Assembly (NCBI GenBank): GCA_021781625.1
Contig: JAJXWL010000062.1
Coordinates: forward strand, 1-8,672
Direction: 5' to 3'
Length of the DNA stretch: 8,672 bases
Source of the DNA: a bacterium
Lineage (GTDB): Bacteria > Spirochaetota > Spirochaetia > JABEVK01
Shown: piece by piece, positions 6,531 through 8,672 of the stretch
Layout of the letters: the number at the start of each line of letters is the position of its first letter
How positions within the stretch are numbered: position 1 is the first letter of the stretch
Position numbers and translations under genes: made by a program
Notes under the pieces: model-generated
Told to the model about the DNA's origin: nothing
The model's database searches: none
What the model saw: only the letters and a program-made list of their open reading frames with translations

Positions 6531-6620
6531 ATGGATACCTCCTTCTGCCAAAAAAGTGGACGACGAGGTTGTGTCTGTGTATCTTGTGGGTATGGAAAGC
6601 CTGTCAGAAGATCCTGGTGA
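6531..6620 (+). CDS. Possible small cysteine-rich leader/overlapping ORF upstream of the OhrR-like gene
   Basis: A 29-codon frame begins with ATG 12 bases after the pepP stop, behind a good ribosome-binding site (AAGGA at 6517-6521, 9 bases from ATG). The product would carry four cysteines (residues 6, 14, 16 and 19, including CVCVSC) and ends with RRSW and TGA. It overlaps the first 29 bases of the marR-type gene in another frame. It matches no family I recognise. It could be a leader peptide or a chance frame. Confidence 0.2.
   Translation: MDTSFCQKSGRRGCVCVSCGYGKPVRRSW
6557..6585 (+). promoter_or_regulatory. Candidate promoter just before the OhrR-like gene
   Basis: -35 TGGACG (6557-6562, four of six), a 17-base spacer and -10 TATCTT (6580-6585, four of six), then six bases (GTGGGT) and ATG at 6592. 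This is the same geometry as the promoters of the divergent pair at 3881-3970. It is a modest match and could be fortuitous. Confidence 0.3.
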
Positions 6621-7074
6621 ACTTCCTGAAACCCTCAAGCTCGATAATCAGCTTTGTTTCTCGATTTACGCCGCCTCTCGAGCCATTACAAGAGCCTATA
6701 GGCCCATCTTAGATCAATACGGGTTAACTTACCCCCAATACCTTGTACTTCTGACTCTTTGGGAACGCGATGGACTCCCTGTTGGTGAAATAGGCCGGCG
6801 TTTGTATCTGGATTCCGGAACCTTGACGCCCTTGCTGAAACGCATGGAGACAACCGGCTTTTTAGCCCGTCAACGAGGCGTGACGGACGAACGTAAGGTG
6901 GAAGTCCGTTTAACTGACAAAGGGAAAGCCTTACGACAAGTCGCCGTAGAAATCCCGAAAAGTTTGGTGGAAGAAACTCATCTCGATTGGGAAGAAGCCA
7001 CTCGAACCAAGGCTATGGTCGACCAAATTTTGCGAAAGTTTCTCGATTGCACCTCAGAATCCTTTGAACTCTAA
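6592..7074 (+). CDS. MarR family regulator, OhrR-like peroxide sensor
   Basis: A 160-residue winged-helix dimer-type regulator. LDNQLCFSIYAASRAITRAYRPIL places a cysteine at residue 22, exactly the redox-sensing position of OhrR proteins, which release DNA when organic hydroperoxides or hypochlorite oxidise it. LTYPQYLVLLTLWERDGLPVGEIGRRLYLDSGTLTPLLKRMETTGFL is the OhrR/MarR DNA-binding core, and TDERKVEVRLTDKG is the wing. A second cysteine (Cys153) sits near the C-terminus, so a two-Cys mechanism is possible, although known two-Cys OhrR proteins carry theirs elsewhere. No ohr gene is present; the next gene encodes a secreted SUMF1-domain protein. The start is uncertain: ATG 6592 fits the family, while GTG 6577 has a better ribosome-binding site (GAGG, 8 bases upstream) and GTG 6556 is longest. 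Confidence 0.85.
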   Translation: MESLSEDPGELPETLKLDNQLCFSIYAASRAITRAYRPILDQYGLTYPQYLVLLTLWERDGLPVGEIGRRLYLDSGTLTPLLKRMETTGFLARQRGVTDERKVEVRLTDKGKALRQVAVEIPKSLVEETHLDWEEATRTKAMVDQILRKFLDCTSESFEL

Positions 7075-7097
7075 CAAAATTCTCCGAAAATCTGGTT

Positions 7098-7901
7098 ATG
7101 AAATCTTTCATGGATCCCTTGTCCCTCTTGCTTGGGGGTGCACTTATCCTGGGGGCCTTGCCCTTAACGGCGCAAAGTTCTGCTCCTGATATCCCGGTGA
7201 TTCTTGTCCAAGGGGGAACTTTTGCCATGGGGGCAAGAACCCTCGACCCGGCCTCACCCGGCCGTCAGGTCACGGTTTCCAGTTTTTACTTGGGCCAAAC
7301 CGTCGTCACCCAGGCACAATATCAAGCTGTCACAGGGAAAAACCCGAGCCGTTTTATCGGGGTGCTCCTCCCGGTAGAACGGGTAAGCTGGTATGACGCC
7401 GTTCATTTTTGCAATGAGCTTTCGGCGTTGCAGGGTTTGAAACCAGCCTACACCATCCAGGGGACACAAGTCACTTGGAACCAGCAAGCTAACGGCTGGA
7501 GGCTCCCCACCGAAGCGGAATTTGAGTTTGCAGCTCGGGGTGGGGTCAAGTCAAAGGGCTACGCGTTTGCGGGTTCCAATACCGCCAACGAAGTAGCGAT
7601 TCATTTTTATGACTCTGGCGGCCGTACCCATCCCGTCAAAGGGTTGGCACCTAATGAACTGGGTCTGTACGGTATGTGTGGTAATGTCTGGGAATGGTGC
7701 TGGGATTGGTTCACCCCCAATTTAGCCAGCCTGCCCTCGGTCAATCCCCTAGGCCCCCCTCAGGGAACCGACCGCGTCAACCGGGGGGGCAGTTGGAATG
7801 ACGATTTTGACGACGCCTTAAGACCATACTACCGAGCTGACGATGGCCCGGGTACAAAAGAATCTGAAATGGGCTTTCGACTAGCTCGCAATGCCCCTTA
7901 A
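7098..7901 (+). CDS. Secreted SUMF1/FGE-sulfatase-domain protein lacking the catalytic cysteines
   Basis: A 267-residue protein with an N-terminal signal peptide (hydrophobic 7-22, likely cleavage near TAQ, residues 24-26) and one formylglycine-generating-enzyme-like domain. Motifs in order: VQGGTFAMG (37-45), VTQAQY (70-75), VERVSWYDAVHFCNEL (93-108), GWRLPTEAEFEFAARGG (133-149), GNVWEW (195-200), RVNRGGSW (226-233) and the closing GFRLA (259-263). In true FGE two cysteines follow RGGS; here those positions are Asp235 and Ala240, so sulfatase-activating chemistry is not expected. It more likely uses the C-type-lectin-like fold for binding or structure outside the cytoplasm. It lies 23 bases after the OhrR-like gene with no good Shine-Dalgarno; a weak TTGAAC (7064-7069) and GAAAAT (7086-7091) could form a promoter. 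Its stop overlaps that of the converging VWA gene. Confidence 0.85.
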   Translation: MKSFMDPLSLLLGGALILGALPLTAQSSAPDIPVILVQGGTFAMGARTLDPASPGRQVTVSSFYLGQTVVTQAQYQAVTGKNPSRFIGVLLPVERVSWYDAVHFCNELSALQGLKPAYTIQGTQVTWNQQANGWRLPTEAEFEFAARGGVKSKGYAFAGSNTANEVAIHFYDSGGRTHPVKGLAPNELGLYGMCGNVWEWCWDWFTPNLASLPSVNPLGPPQGTDRVNRGGSWNDDFDDALRPYYRADDGPGTKESEMGFRLARNAP

Positions 7902-8672
7902 TCCCCCTGCAAAGGCAACATGACGAGGTGAAGGTCGATTTTTCGGGCTAACACCTCGTGGTGAAGCATTTCTTCGGTAATTTTACCTCGGGGGGAATCA
8001 TGCTGCGGGGCGTCGGCAAGGTCGATCACTAAACGGTCACGGTTCCCCCAAGGAAAGGCCGTCACCCCCTGGTAAAGGGCTTCCACAGCGGCTTCGGGAA
8101 TATCACCACCCCCACCAGTACTATGCGAATCAAGAGCCTCTTGAACCGATTGCATTGTAGTTTGAAACGGCAGGGTTTCGGTCAGGTAGGGATCCATATA
8201 ATCTTTATAGAACACCACCCCCAACCGAAAGTTTTTATAGGGAACTTGCGTTAACAAGGGCTTCAAAAGCTCAGCCCGAAAAACTTCCATGTCTTTTTTC
8301 ATCGATTGTGTGGTATCGATACACAGCACAACGTCTTGGTTGTCGTGCCAGAGGCTTTGGACGTATTTTACCGCATCGGCCGGGCTGGTCGCTTTATAGG
8401 TTGGCCCCAAACGATCGAACAAGGCTTCAAAGCCTTTAACATAGCGCCCTGTGTCCACCGGAAGCACCTGATTGACCAAGATACTTTTCAGTTCAAACGC
8501 ATTATCCTGGTAAGCCCCCCGGTAATCATTGTAGGGTAAAGCAAACGTTCTTAAAGAAAGCCAAAAAGTGGCCCCTGGTTTCGCCAACTCCTGACGAACG
8601 TCAATCTTATCAAAGCGAGCCCCAGGAACTCCTTCGTAGCCGTATTCCACGACGGGGGGCAATAAAATCACA
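7898..8672 (-). CDS. VWA-domain protein, 5' end cut by window edge
   Basis: The visible 257 residues run from the right window edge to a TAA stop. The GTG at 8671 is simply the first possible start; the sequence there (LLPPVVEYGYEG) looks like mid-protein, so the N-terminus, perhaps with a signal peptide, lies outside. After a family-like segment (FALPYNDYRGAYQDNAFEL) comes a von Willebrand factor A domain. It opens with VVLCIDTTQSMKKD, a MIDAS variant DxTxS, followed by FRLGVVFYKDYMD, then the loop TGGGGDIPEAAVEALYQG and RLVIDLADAPQHDSP. Such domains bind a divalent metal and partner proteins. It resembles VWA proteins I associate with treponemes. Function unknown; surface or periplasmic location is inference. 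Convergent with, and overlapping by 4 bases, the SUMF1-domain gene. Confidence 0.83.
   Translation of the reverse strand, partial: VILLPPVVEYGYEGVPGARFDKIDVRQELAKPGATFWLSLRTFALPYNDYRGAYQDNAFELKSILVNQVLPVDTGRYVKGFEALFDRLGPTYKATSPADAVKYVQSLWHDNQDVVLCIDTTQSMKKDMEVFRAELLKPLLTQVPYKNFRLGVVFYKDYMDPYLTETLPFQTTMQSVQEALDSHSTGGGGDIPEAAVEALYQGVTAFPWGNRDRLVIDLADAPQHDSPRGKITEEMLHHEVLARKIDLHLVMLPLQGD

Noticed and set aside
7780..7886. SUMF1 C-terminus as a diversity-generating-retroelement variable region
   Set aside because: The fold is right, but there is no reverse transcriptase, no template repeat and no excess of AAC/AAT codons in the window.

Overview
The window reads like chromosomal DNA of a spirochaete, most likely a Treponema/Spirochaeta relative. 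This is inferred from protein flavour: several secreted lipoproteins, a CsgG/FlgO-type lipoprotein, a secreted SUMF1-domain protein, and a VWA protein resembling a Treponema family. It rests on memory of those families, not on a search. Coding density is very high and base composition looks even throughout, with no sign of transposons, phage, tRNA, rRNA or CRISPR. No gene-free stretch exceeds about 100 bases.

Layout, left to right. (1) The 3' part of a Crp/Fnr regulator enters from the left edge on the + strand. (2) It converges on four minus-strand genes, read right to left: a lipoprotein with a CsgG/FlgO-like domain and a beta-rich C-terminus; a TetR regulator behind its own probable promoter; an NrdG2-type radical SAM activase 9 bases later; and an NlpC/P60-like lipoprotein whose TTG start overlaps the activase stop. 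(3) Divergent from these are four plus-strand genes: NudC-type Nudix hydrolase, Xaa-Pro aminopeptidase P (4 bases later), an OhrR-like MarR regulator, and a secreted SUMF1-fold protein. (4) A VWA-domain protein, cut by the right edge, converges on the SUMF1 gene, and the two stop codons overlap within TTAA.

Functionally this looks like housekeeping and cell-envelope genes rather than one pathway. tetR, nrdG2 and the NlpC/P60 lipoprotein are packed like an operon, and nudC-pepP form a second tight pair. I do not see a clear new multi-gene system.

The most interesting signals are regulatory. Several transcription-unit-first genes lack a Shine-Dalgarno and instead carry a -10-like hexamer exactly 6 bases before ATG, suggesting leaderless mRNAs. 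A four-cysteine small reading frame with a good ribosome-binding site overlaps the start of the OhrR-like gene. The tetR promoter carries four TGAC/GTCA half-sites. Two architectural points also stand out: the CsgG-like/beta-barrel-like fusion, and a SUMF1 protein lacking the catalytic cysteines of formylglycine-generating enzyme.
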